Part shown: positions 37,400-48,965 of the stretch, piece after piece
How the letters are laid out: each line of letters starts with the position of its first letter
Numbering within the stretch: the first letter of the stretch is position 1
Assembly: GCF_032823475.1 (NCBI RefSeq)
Contig: NZ_CP127915.1
Span: forward strand, 2,790,001-2,854,000
Origin: Acinetobacter sp. SAAs474
GTDB lineage: Bacteria; Pseudomonadota; Gammaproteobacteria; Pseudomonadales; Moraxellaceae
Direction: 5' to 3'
Length of the DNA stretch: 64,000 nucleotides
Position numbers and translations under genes: made by a program
The notes under the pieces: model-generated
Seen by the model: the letters and a program-made list of their open reading frames with translations, nothing else
Databases searched by the model: none
Told to the model about the DNA's origin: nothing

Positions 37400-37451
37400 A
37401 GGACTAGAGCCATCAGTTGAGTTACCACAGCTAACTTAAAGCTCTAGTCCT
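37400..37451 (+). promoter_or_regulatory. Hairpin immediately before the IS982 transposase start
   Basis: The 11-bp arms AGGACTAGAGC (37400-37410) and GCTCTAGTCCT (37441-37451) pair perfectly; the right arm ends two bases before the ATG at 37453. In IS biology such stems limit translation from read-through transcripts. That role is inferred here. Confidence 0.5.
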
Positions 37452-37452
37452 G

Positions 37453-38321
37453 ATGTTCAATAGTAGCGAATTATTTTGCCTAATTGATGATTTCTTTCTT
37501 AAATTTGAAGCAATTTATTGGCAGTTTCTCAAAAAAATCGTGATTCCTTAAGGATTAGAACTGCTCAACTCACAATTTCAGAAATCTGCTTTATTGCCAT
37601 TTGGTACAAGTGTTCTTATTTCAATAATGTCAAAGCCTTTTTCACATGGTTAAAAGCAGACAAAAGTCATTTATTTAAGTACTTAGCTTACTATCAACGC
37701 ATGATTCATCTGATCAATATGCACCAACTCGCCCTACATGCTTTGTATTTATCACTGATGAAAGGTCAAGATAAACAATATTTATGGATTGATGCAACAG
37801 CACTAGCAGTCTGTAAAAATCAACAGATTCAGCGCCATAAATCTCTAGCTAAAATCGCAACTCGTAGTAAAAGTTCGATGGGTTGGTTTTATGGCTATAA
37901 ATTACATATTGCCATGAATCAATTGGGTGAAATAGCATGTTCAGCTTTATCAAATGGTCATGTTGCTGACATCAAAATGGTTGAGCCATTGGTTAACGGT
38001 TTGGAAGCGAAGATTTATGCGGATCGTGGCTACATCAGCCAAGATTTAAAAATCAGATTAAAAGAGAAAAGTGTTGATTTGATTACCTATCATCGGCAAA
38101 ACATGCAGAAAATTCAGCTTACTGCGTCAGATGAATATCATTTAAGACAACCTAACAAGATAGAAACATTATTTAGCTTATTGAAAGGGAAATACAATTT
38201 GGTCACGAGTAAGGCAGGTAGCATTTATGGATTTCTAAATGGAATTTACACATCGTTATGTGCATATCAACTTGCCCGTTCCAATAAGCCAATCATTCAC
38301 ATTATAGAATCATTGGCTTAA
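37453..38321 (+). pseudogene. IS982-family transposase with frameshift at an A7 run
   Basis: From the ATG at 37453 the reading (MFNSSELFCLIDDFFLKFEA...) stops at a TAA 33 codons on. The remaining 260 codons continue in the -1 frame: NRDSLRIRTAQLTISEICF, LWIDATAL, YADRGYIS and PNKIETLFSLLKGKY. The frames meet at seven A (37531-37537). Eight A, or -1 slippage, would restore one protein with all DDE residues. Most IS982 members have a single open frame, so a disabling deletion is the simpler view. Confidence 0.8.
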
Positions 38322-38457
38322 GAGCGATTCGGGTTAGATAGTATTTAAAAGATCACTTAAATCAAACACTGCACTATCAACAACCAACATCTCTGTTGTT
38401 TATATGATTGACCTATCGCATAAATCAACTTATAGCGAGTGGGAATAACGGATCAAT

Positions 38458-38489
38458 AAAAAAAGCCCTTGTAAATACAAGGGCTTTTT
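38458..38489. terminator. Terminator of the tRNA-Ser gene (symmetrical)
   Basis: A perfect 14-bp stem AAAAAGCCCTTGTA / TACAAGGGCTTTTT closes a 2-nt loop. On the minus strand it ends in a T-run, 7 nt past the tRNA CCA end. Confidence 0.92.
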
Positions 38490-38495
38490 AAAATT

Positions 38496-38585
38496 TGGCG
38501 GAAGCGGTGAGATTCGAACTCACGGAGGACTCACACCCTCGTCGGTTTTCAAGACCGGTGCATTAAACCGCTCTGCCACGCTTCC
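38496..38585 (-). tRNA. tRNA-Ser (anticodon UGA)
   Basis: On the minus strand the 90-nt gene begins GGAAGCG and ends CGCTTCC-G-CCA, giving a paired acceptor stem and an encoded CCA. The anticodon loop CTTGAAA holds TGA at 38549-38551. A long variable arm (class II) follows, and the T-arm GTTCGAATC is present. It reads UCA and probably other UCN codons. Confidence 0.97.
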
Positions 38586-38594
38586 ATGGCCGCA

Positions 38595-38623
38595 ATCATA
38601 CGGTTCTTTTTTATGAATGACAA
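38595..38623 (-). promoter_or_regulatory. Sigma-70 promoter of tRNA-Ser
   Basis: On the minus strand TTGTCA (38618-38623) and TATGAT (38595-38600) are exactly 17 nt apart, about 10 nt before the tRNA. The match to consensus is strong. Confidence 0.8.
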
Positions 38624-38682
38624 GTAAAAAGTCGCATGTAATCCATCAAGTGCATATTGTTTCACCAAATTCAGTAACAAAC

Positions 38683-41487
<2,805 letters not shown>

Positions 41488-41748
41488 CTATCCCTTTTTC
41501 ACTAAATAATGAAATTCTTTATCACCCTGCGCATTTTGCAGTTCTTCTTGTAATAATAGCTCATGGCCTAAATGCATACAAAATTTAGGAATATCCCAAG
41601 AAGTTGAGTTATCGGTGGCAAATACTTCAACCACATCACCAGATTTAGATTTACGAATTGCCTGATGTAACATCATTACTGGCTCTGGGCAACGTAAGCC
41701 TCTGGTATTCAGTTGAATCGTAGGGGTAACAGCAGATTCTGACATCAT
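41488..41748 (-). CDS. tusA: TusA-family sulfurtransferase
   Basis: The 86-residue protein carries the TusA/SirA active-site motif NTRGLRCPEPVMMLHQAIRK, with the persulfide Cys in RCPEP. It also has the later ATDNSTSWDIPKFC region. TusA relays sulfur from a cysteine desulfurase for 2-thiouridine formation on tRNAs. There are two adjacent ATGs (41748 and 41745); either could be the start. It is a single gene, divergent from corC. Confidence 0.93.
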   Translation of the reverse strand: MMSESAVTPTIQLNTRGLRCPEPVMMLHQAIRKSKSGDVVEVFATDNSTSWDIPKFCMHLGHELLLQEELQNAQGDKEFHYLVKKG

Positions 41749-42037
41749 GGTGCTCTATCAATAAAACCGTTCTATCTTAACATAAACAACGCGATTGCTT
41801 GGATCACATCAAGATTAATCGGAATTGAATTTGTCCAATTCATCTGGATATAAGCCTAAAGCTAATGTTATTACAGTCAATCAATACTGTTAGAAATTTA
41901 CCAATATGATGTTTTTAAAGTCTTAAAATATTTTTTTGTCAATCGTGCTGATATTTAGTTAGATTAATAATAGACAACTTTATTTTCTTCGGTATTATTA
42001 AACTAATTTTATCTTTTAAGAGTTTTTAGGAATCATC

Positions 42038-42877
42038 ATGCTCGAGGAATCAGGCCCGTCGTGGGGTATGCGTGGCTTACGTAAATGGCTAAGCACTGCA
42101 CCAGAAACTCGCGATGAACTGTTAAAATTAGTACAAGATTCACGTCGTTTTTTAGAACCCGATACCGTGACCATGCTAGAAGGTGTTCTCGATCTTCCTG
42201 CGACTAAAATTCGTGAAGTGATGACCCCTCGAACTGCGATGATTAGTTTACAAGAAGATGATGAGCTACTGGATATTCTTCATGTGCTCATTGAATCTGC
42301 GCATTCACGTTTTCCAGTGTTTTCTTCAGACCAACCTGATAATGTGGTCGGTATTTTATTAGCCAAAGACCTACTTCCGTTCCTTGCAGAAGCAAGTGTA
42401 AAGGTGGATATTCGTGCGTTAATGCGCCATCCTTTGTTTGTACCAGAAAGTGCTCGTTCTGACCAAGTGTTAAGAATGTTAAAAAATACACAAACCCATA
42501 TTGCGATCGTTATTGATGAATATGGCAGTACCTCAGGACTGGTCACATTAGAAGATATTTTAGAAGAAATTGTCGGTGAAATTGAAGATGAACATGACAA
42601 AGTTAATGAAGAAGCACAGTATATCATTCCAGATAATGATGTAAAAACAACCCATAGTTGGTTGGTTCAAGCACTGACACCGATTGAACATTTTAATACT
42701 GTTTTACATGCTCACTTTTCTGATGATGAAGTCGAGACTGTTGGTGGCTTATTGTTACAAGAAATTGGCTTAGTCAGTGACTTAAAAGGACAAGTTGTTG
42801 AACTTGAAAATTGGCAATTTACGATTTTAGAAGCAGATGCACGCACTATTCATCTGATTCGAGCTGTACGTCAATGA
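42038..42877 (+). CDS. corC: CorC/HlyC-type transporter-associated protein
   Basis: The 279-residue protein has no membrane span. Two CBS repeats are visible (VMTPRTAMISLQEDDELLD, then ALMRHPLFVPESARSDQVL with IVIDEYGSTSGLVTLEDILEEI). A C-terminal CorC_HlyC domain follows (VETVGGLLLQEIG). This matches E. coli CorC (YbeX), linked to Mg2+/Co2+ efflux and ribosome maturation. It overlaps lnt by ATGA, the same pair as in E. coli. Confidence 0.93.
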   Translation: MLEESGPSWGMRGLRKWLSTAPETRDELLKLVQDSRRFLEPDTVTMLEGVLDLPATKIREVMTPRTAMISLQEDDELLDILHVLIESAHSRFPVFSSDQPDNVVGILLAKDLLPFLAEASVKVDIRALMRHPLFVPESARSDQVLRMLKNTQTHIAIVIDEYGSTSGLVTLEDILEEIVGEIEDEHDKVNEEAQYIIPDNDVKTTHSWLVQALTPIEHFNTVLHAHFSDDEVETVGGLLLQEIGLVSDLKGQVVELENWQFTILEADARTIHLIRAVRQ

Positions 42878-44433
42878 GAACTTATCTAAGTAAACTCTCT
42901 CCATTTTCAGGCGCAAAACAATCTGTACCGCTGATTTTTGCATTACTCACCGCCTTGATTGCCGGTGGAATTTTTAGCTTTGCATTGGCACCTTATCATC
43001 AATGGTGGATTGCCATTTTATCGCCAGCCCTACTCTATGCGAGCTTAATTAAACGCACGGCAAAACAGGGCTTTTTTATTGGCTGGCTATATGGCATCGG
43101 CTTATGGTTTGTTGGTGCTTTTTGGCTCTATACATCAATCCATGTATATGGACAAACCAGTGCATGGTTAAGTGTACTGATGATTGCCATTATGGCAGCG
43201 GTTATGGGTTTATTTACCGCCGTTCAATGTTGGCTATATCGACGCTTCTTTCCAGAAACGCCTCTCACCTTTGCACCATTATGGATTATATTTGAATGGG
43301 CAAAAACATGGTTATTTACTGGATTTCCATGGTTATTTGTCGGTTATGCGTTTACTGAGCGCCTCCTAGACAGTTATGCACCTCTCTTTGGCGTATTTGG
43401 TGTTTCATTTGTTGTAGTACTACTCGCAGCAGCACTTGTTGAAATCTTACGTCGAAAATATTTTTGGATCATTCCGATGATCTTGGTTTTATGTGGTGCT
43501 TGGGCAAGTTCCTTTCTCACATTTGTTCAGCCTAAAAATGAAAAACCGCTCTCCGTTTCATTAATTCAAGGCAATATTCCTCAAGACTTAAAATGGTTAA
43601 CGGAATATCAATTAAAAACTTTGGAAATTTATGCCAATCTCAGCCAAACTGAATGGGGCCGAGACTTAATTGTTTGGCCAGAATCTTCTATTCCTATGTT
43701 TCAAACTGATATTGCGCCTTTTTTAAATACCATGCAACAACAGGCGACCCAACATGATTCTGCATGGATTACCGGTATTCCATTTTGGGATGTCAAACAA
43801 TCGCAACAACAACAAAAACTAATGTACTTTAATAGTATTATGGCGGTCGGTAGTCACACCGATGGATTATATAAAAAACAACGCTTAGTGCCTTTTGGTG
43901 AATACATTCCACTTTCAGGATTATTGAGCTGGGTATTACCTGCATTACAAAATGATCCGTCAGCAAGTGGTTTTAGCCGTGGTCCTGATCATCAAGATCC
44001 TTTAAATATTAAAGGACATGCATTGGCAGCAGCGATCTGTTATGAAGTGGCCTATCCTAATTTAACACGACGTAATGCTCGTCATAGTGATTATATGGTG
44101 ACTGTATCGAATGATGCTTGGTTTACAGGGACCAATGGTCCATTACAACATTTACAAATGGTACAAATGCGGGCAAAAGAAAATGGTCGATGGTTTATTC
44201 GTGCGACCAATACAGGCGTGACAGCTTTTATCAATGAACAAGGCCATATTGTCAAACGTGCCCCTATGGATCAACGCTTAGTACTTCGTGGCGAACTTCC
44301 TGCGATGCAAGGTCAAACCCTATATAATAAACTCAGTGATTGGCCAATATTAATTTTATCTGTCTTATTACTATTATTAGGTTGGTTTTTTCGTCCGATC
44401 AAAAAAGATGTCTCCTTTAAATCACGACGCTAA
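42874..44433 (+). CDS. lnt: Apolipoprotein N-acyltransferase Lnt
   Basis: The start is the ATG at 42874 within the corC stop overlap. The 519-residue protein has an N-terminal multi-helix membrane region (residues about 17-220) and a C-terminal nitrilase domain. The catalytic triad is visible: Glu in VWPESSIPMF, Lys in KKQRLVPFGEY and Cys in AAICYEVAYP. It N-acylates the lipid-modified Cys of lipoproteins at the inner membrane. Several lipoproteins in this window would be its clients. Confidence 0.96.
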   Translation: MRTYLSKLSPFSGAKQSVPLIFALLTALIAGGIFSFALAPYHQWWIAILSPALLYASLIKRTAKQGFFIGWLYGIGLWFVGAFWLYTSIHVYGQTSAWLSVLMIAIMAAVMGLFTAVQCWLYRRFFPETPLTFAPLWIIFEWAKTWLFTGFPWLFVGYAFTERLLDSYAPLFGVFGVSFVVVLLAAALVEILRRKYFWIIPMILVLCGAWASSFLTFVQPKNEKPLSVSLIQGNIPQDLKWLTEYQLKTLEIYANLSQTEWGRDLIVWPESSIPMFQTDIAPFLNTMQQQATQHDSAWITGIPFWDVKQSQQQQKLMYFNSIMAVGSHTDGLYKKQRLVPFGEYIPLSGLLSWVLPALQNDPSASGFSRGPDHQDPLNIKGHALAAAICYEVAYPNLTRRNARHSDYMVTVSNDAWFTGTNGPLQHLQMVQMRAKENGRWFIRATNTGVTAFINEQGHIVKRAPMDQRLVLRGELPAMQGQTLYNKLSDWPILILSVLLLLLGWFFRPIKKDVSFKSRR

Positions 44434-44434
44434 C

Positions 44435-44473
44435 AAAGCTACAGCATATTCATCTTGAAATGCTGTGGCTTTT
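44435..44473 (+). terminator. Terminator of corC-lnt
   Basis: The 13-nt arms AAAGCTACAGCAT (44435-44447) and ATGCTGTGGCTTT (44460-44472) pair with one T/G wobble. A short T-run follows. It starts 2 nt after the lnt stop. Confidence 0.75.
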
Positions 44474-44475
44474 AG

Positions 44476-44817
44476 TCATTTAGTCAAAAACATACTGATA
44501 TAAATCACAATACCAGCAAATACCAACATTGGTAGATATTTATATAGTTGCAACACACTTTGTTCAAAGACTGTTGCTGAAGTGTCTTTTAGCGTCATCA
44601 CTGTCATTTTAAGTGCTGAATAAAAACTTAAAATACATAATGCGCTCATTAAACTTAAGGCAAAAAAACCCACCATGATTTGGCTGCTGCCTTCACTAGA
44701 CAGCCATAGATATAATAAACCTTGACTTAAAGGCAAAATGCTTAAAATCAATATCACAGACTTTAGCACCGTCCAATGAAATTGATTAATCTCATCAACT
44801 AAGATAAATGCTTTCAT
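44476..44817 (-). CDS. Small membrane protein of unknown function
   Basis: The 113-residue protein has three predicted membrane helices: VILILSILPLSQGLLYLWL (about 21-39), GFFALSLMSALCILSFYSAL (about 50-69) and YLPMLVFAGIVIYISMF (about 94-110). A well placed GAGG ribosome site (GCGAGGAGC) precedes the ATG. I do not recognise the family. It converges on lnt. A real gene is supported by the ribosome site, hydrophobic pattern and lack of overlap. Confidence 0.65.
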   Translation of the reverse strand: MKAFILVDEINQFHWTVLKSVILILSILPLSQGLLYLWLSSEGSSQIMVGFFALSLMSALCILSFYSALKMTVMTLKDTSATVFEQSVLQLYKYLPMLVFAGIVIYISMFLTK

Positions 44818-45519
44818 ACTGCGCTCCTCGCAATTGATTTATATTATGCTAATTTTTCTATTTATTAAAAAGTCTATATTTCTTCATTATTCATTTTTAT
44901 TGTAATCAATACATATGAGAATAATTCTGATTATAACTTCGTTATGAGTTGATCAACCATATATCCTGATTTTTATTTGCTATTTTCCTCTATTAATTTA
45001 AATACCCTATTGATTTAAATATTAGATGCCATCTGATTAAAAATAATAACGAGTTCATTAATATTAATTACAAAAATTCACTCTTTATTTTAAATCAGTA
45101 AAGATCCAATAATTAAAAATTAATTATAAAAATAAATGCTTTTTATTGTCGTTAAACTTAGCATAATGGTGCCCAGAATAAAGATTATTCTTCTTTAATA
45201 TCATGCAATAACTTATTTTCAATATTTTTTAGTCCAACGCTATCATAAACAAATCAACTTATTCTTTTTTGATTATTAAAATAATAAATTAAAATCAATA
45301 TTGTATATATTTAATATTATTAAGCAAAATCTTAACAGGTCCTAATATAATCAATCTATATTAAAGATAATGTATTAAAGATATTTAAAAAATTAAAATA
45401 TTATGTTTTCTTTGATTCAAATACGAATGTTTCTAAATAATCATCCATTTAAGTTTAATTTCATAATATAATTTACATAGTCCTCAATACTTACAAAATA
45501 TTGAGGACTATAATTTAAA
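44818..45519. other. 702-bp AT-rich intergenic region
   Basis: It is dominated by A/T runs with no gene frame. The only clear structure is the hairpin at 45478-45510 before the M61 peptidase stop. The left edge should hold the promoter of the small membrane protein gene. Confidence 0.45.
45478..45510 (-). terminator. Hairpin downstream of the M61 peptidase gene
   Basis: The perfect 12-bp arms TAGTCCTCAATA / TATTGAGGACTA enclose a 9-nt loop, 10 nt after the stop. There is no strong T-tract, so it is a stem of the U-poor type. Confidence 0.6.
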
Positions 45520-47223
45520 TTATGCTTTTAACCATAAATCAACTTTACTTTGATCAACAATTTTTAATTCAACCTCTGTAAGCGCTGAACATCCACCTTG
45601 AATATCAAATTGCATCAGTTCATCACGACGGAATGCAACTATGCTCAATGTCTGTTGTTGCTGTGCAGACTGTTCCAATAATGTGATAGATGCTTTAATA
45701 CCATTAATCGCAATAATCACATCATGCGCAGACAATCCTGCCTGAGCTGCCACACTATCTCGACGTACTTGCTGAATGACAATCCCTTCTGGTTTTTCCA
45801 TAAGTTTTAAACCGAAAGGCAAAGTACGATCTGTTTTAAGCACATAACTTAAACCAAATTCAGGTAATAGCTGATCAAGTGGCAATTCTTCTGTGGTATA
45901 AATTAAGTGATTAATTTGTTCAACCCACTGATCGCCCGTTAGCGTTTGACATAACTCAAAAATAGTCCGTTCATTAACCTGTATACCATTTTTTGCATTT
46001 TCATATAATTGACGCACTAATTGATCCAAGCTCGAACCACGTAAACGCAAGCCTAAATCGAGACATAATGCCACCAGACAGCCTTTATTATAATAACTGG
46101 TTCCAGCTTGATTAGAGTTTTCATCAGGACGATAAAACTTAATCCAAGCATCAAAACTGGATTCTGCTACGGTTTGTATAAAACGACCTGGATTTTGCAA
46201 ATAACGATCTAATTGTACTTTAAGTAGTTTAAGATAAGCATCCTGATTAATTACACCACTGCGAAGTAAAATGAGATCATCATAATAAGACGTAAAACCT
46301 TCAAAAATCCATAATAAAGACGTGTAGCCCTCACGATTTAAATCATAATCAACAAAGTTTTCTGGACGAATAAACTTAACCAGCCATGCATGAAAATATT
46401 CATGACTACAAAGTCCTAAAAAGCGCTGATAATCCACTGAAGGCTGTTCTGGCTCATTCAATTTTGGTAAATCATGCCGAGGGGTAATTAAGCTGGTACT
46501 GTTAGCATGTTCTAAGCCGCCATAACTTTGCCCAGTCGCCATCGTCATAAAAGTATAGTCATTGAAAGGTGCAGAACCAAATAATGCAATTTCTGTACGA
46601 CAAATTTTCTCAAGATCTTGCTGCATACGCTGCATATTGATGTCATGCTGACCAGAAATGACAAACTGATGTGCGATTCCTTGTGCTTCAAAATGACAAC
46701 GCTCTTGCTGTGCAAGTTCAAACGGTGAATCAATCAACTGTGCATAATTTTCTGCGTATAAAGTAAAGCGCCCTTTCACTAAGCTTTTAGATTTTAATCC
46801 TGTCGCCAATTGAAAATGCTTTAATTCTTCAGGTAAAAATACTTCAACTTCTATCGCTTTATTTTCTTGATCTTGTAAACCTAAACACACGCATGCAGGA
46901 TTAAGATATAGACGTGTTTGATCAACATAAGCACCGCGAACTGAAAGATCATAGGCATACACATCATATTCTACGGTAATCAGTTCATGATCTGTATTAA
47001 ACAAACGCCATTTGTTTTTTTCAGTTTTTTGAATTTTTAATACACGCCCAGCCTCGTCATAGGCTTTCACCCCTTCAATATGCTTGGCAAACTCACGAAT
47101 TAAATAGCTTCCGGGAATCCACGTAGGTAAATACAGTACTTGTGTTGGATCCGCTAAAAAACGTAAAGTGACATGAATAAGGTGCTGACGATAATCGTCG
47201 AATTCGATTTGATAATGCAACAT
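45520..47223 (-). CDS. M61-family (glycyl aminopeptidase-like) metallopeptidase with PDZ domain
   Basis: I start at the ATG at 47223; the frame extends three codons to a TTG. The 567-residue protein has the N-terminal M61 beta domain (LYLPTWIPGSYLIREF) and the zinc motif CSHEYFHAWLVK (HExxH). A downstream WIFEGFTSYYDD supplies the third ligand Glu, and a C-terminal PDZ-like part follows (VRRDSVAAQAGLSAHDVIIAING). Family members cleave N-terminal Gly/Ala. There is no signal peptide, so it is cytoplasmic. A single gene. Confidence 0.9.
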   Translation of the reverse strand: MLHYQIEFDDYRQHLIHVTLRFLADPTQVLYLPTWIPGSYLIREFAKHIEGVKAYDEAGRVLKIQKTEKNKWRLFNTDHELITVEYDVYAYDLSVRGAYVDQTRLYLNPACVCLGLQDQENKAIEVEVFLPEELKHFQLATGLKSKSLVKGRFTLYAENYAQLIDSPFELAQQERCHFEAQGIAHQFVISGQHDINMQRMQQDLEKICRTEIALFGSAPFNDYTFMTMATGQSYGGLEHANSTSLITPRHDLPKLNEPEQPSVDYQRFLGLCSHEYFHAWLVKFIRPENFVDYDLNREGYTSLLWIFEGFTSYYDDLILLRSGVINQDAYLKLLKVQLDRYLQNPGRFIQTVAESSFDAWIKFYRPDENSNQAGTSYYNKGCLVALCLDLGLRLRGSSLDQLVRQLYENAKNGIQVNERTIFELCQTLTGDQWVEQINHLIYTTEELPLDQLLPEFGLSYVLKTDRTLPFGLKLMEKPEGIVIQQVRRDSVAAQAGLSAHDVIIAINGIKASITLLEQSAQQQQTLSIVAFRRDELMQFDIQGGCSALTEVELKIVDQSKVDLWLKA

Positions 47224-47410
47224 AATAGGCAATATAAAAATAATCTACAAAACTTAACCCTTAGCTTATCATTTTTTTCTTCAGCTTTGCCGAACTGTAT
47301 TAAATGTCTACATTTTTAACTGGTCAATATCGCAAAAAAGGCATAGCATTTGCCCTCATCATTACCACTCTTCATTTGGTCATGAATTTGACGAAACCAA
47401 GGAATACCCT

Positions 47411-48721
47411 TTGAAAGCTTTCATCTACGTTATCGCAGCTTTAAGTTTACTCTTAAGTACAGTAAGTCATGCTTTACTCTTAAATATTGCGCCAGAATCT
47501 GTTGCAGCAGAAGCCTGGATTATTCTTGATCCTCAATCAGGACAAGTGATTGCCGAACATAACAGTCATTTTCAAAGAGCACCTGCGTCTATGACCAAAA
47601 TGATGGTTGCTTATATTGCCTTACAAGAAATTGCAGCAGGTCGACTGTCCAAAAATGAAATCATTACGGCTACACCTGTAGTGAATGAAGTTCAGTGGGA
47701 CGAATCGCAAATGCATTTAAAACCTGGTGATAAAATTTCAATCGACCAACTACTCGCAGGTCTTATTGTTATGTCTGCAAATGATGCAGCCCTCACACTT
47801 GCCGAACGTATTTCTGGTAATGTACCAGCTTTTGTAAAACGTATGAACGATGAAGCACAGCGCTTAAAAATGACTGACACTCATTTTGCCAATCCAGCGG
47901 GCATTACCATGCCAGATCACTTTTCATCCGCATACGATATGGCATTACTTGGACAAGCTGTAACCATGCAAACACCCGCATATTTACATTACTCTATTAT
48001 GCCAAGCTTTAGCTATAATCAACATTTTCATCGAGCAACCAATCTAGCCTTAAAATTTGATCCTAGTGTTGATGGTTTAAAAACTGGTTTCACTCATGCT
48101 GCTGGTTATAATTTAGCCTTAACAGCACATCGACCTAATGCAGATATCAATTTGCCTGAACGCCGGCTGATTGTCGTTGTCATGGGAACTAAAAATGCAT
48201 TAAAACGTGCTGAAGTAGCACATAATTTATTGGATTTAGCATATACCTATACACGCAATGAAGTGGTGCTTAAAGATAAGCAATTAATTGGTGAACTCCC
48301 TGTTATTAAATCAACTTTAAAAATATTTAAAATCGAAACCAATCAAGAGAAATGGGTAACGACCTCTTTATATAATCATACACAACCCATAGACCTAAAT
48401 TCTTATCATGCCAACAGTCAACGTATTGTTGTCACCCTTGATGGTAAAACATCAACGATTGAGCCTTTACAGCAAACCCACACCAATCTCAGTGTTCAAC
48501 TTAATGAAAATAAACTGACAGCACCACTTGCACAGGTGATGAAACTAGCAACCATTAGTGTTTATCAAAATAACCAATTACTTAAAACTATCGATATTGA
48601 ACAAGATGTTAATATTATCGAAGCCAATTTTTTCGAACGTATTCTGATGTGGTTAAGTAATTTATTTTCATTTAGCTCACACAATCAGCCTGTCGTTAAA
48701 ACTTATCCCTTGCAATCTTAA
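47411..48721 (+). CDS. dacC: D-alanyl-D-alanine carboxypeptidase (PBP5/6 type)
   Basis: The start is a TTG at 47411 with GGAAT upstream; no ATG is near. The 436-residue precursor has a signal peptide (MKAFIYVIAALSLLLSTVSHA) and the serine motif ASMTK. It also has SAN (VMSANDAAL) and KTG (GLKTGFTHAAGYN). A C-terminal beta domain and an amphipathic end (ANFFERILMWLSNLFSF) tether it to the inner membrane. It trims the terminal D-Ala from peptidoglycan pentapeptides. The gene name among the dac paralogues is my best guess. Confidence 0.93.
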   Translation: MKAFIYVIAALSLLLSTVSHALLLNIAPESVAAEAWIILDPQSGQVIAEHNSHFQRAPASMTKMMVAYIALQEIAAGRLSKNEIITATPVVNEVQWDESQMHLKPGDKISIDQLLAGLIVMSANDAALTLAERISGNVPAFVKRMNDEAQRLKMTDTHFANPAGITMPDHFSSAYDMALLGQAVTMQTPAYLHYSIMPSFSYNQHFHRATNLALKFDPSVDGLKTGFTHAAGYNLALTAHRPNADINLPERRLIVVVMGTKNALKRAEVAHNLLDLAYTYTRNEVVLKDKQLIGELPVIKSTLKIFKIETNQEKWVTTSLYNHTQPIDLNSYHANSQRIVVTLDGKTSTIEPLQQTHTNLSVQLNENKLTAPLAQVMKLATISVYQNNQLLKTIDIEQDVNIIEANFFERILMWLSNLFSFSSHNQPVVKTYPLQS

Positions 48722-48752
48722 GTGATTAATCAAGCTATACTGTAAAATAAAT

Positions 48753-48775
48753 TGAGGGAGGTTGTACTTCCCTCA
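48753..48775 (+). terminator. Hairpin downstream of the D-Ala-D-Ala carboxypeptidase gene
   Basis: A 7-bp stem TGAGGGA / TCCCTCA with a 9-nt loop lies 32 nt after the stop. The T-run is weak. Possible terminator. Confidence 0.5.
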
Positions 48776-48965
48776 TCTTAAATAGAATATTTAATTACTT
48801 GATCTATATGTACTTAAATAGATGAAAATCGATATCGTCAGGTCATTCATCAGGCAAATTCATCATCTCGATATTTTTTAATCAATATCTCTATAAGTTC
48901 TTGCGCCAAAATTGTTCAAAATAAGCTAAAATAGCCGATTGCATTATCGCTTTTGGAACATCTAC

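Larger units (their letters stand above)
37361..38335 (+). mobile_element. IS982-family insertion sequence with both ends
   Basis: The left end AACCTGAATCGCGGATAAG (37361) and the complement of the right end (AACCCGAATCGCTCTTAAG, ending 38335) match at 15 of 19 positions. The element is about 975 bp, the usual size for IS982. I see no clear target duplication (left flank TTAATT, right flank AGATAG). It lies close to the tRNA-Ser gene and in the same orientation as the truncated copy at 35.6-36.2 kb. Confidence 0.85.
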
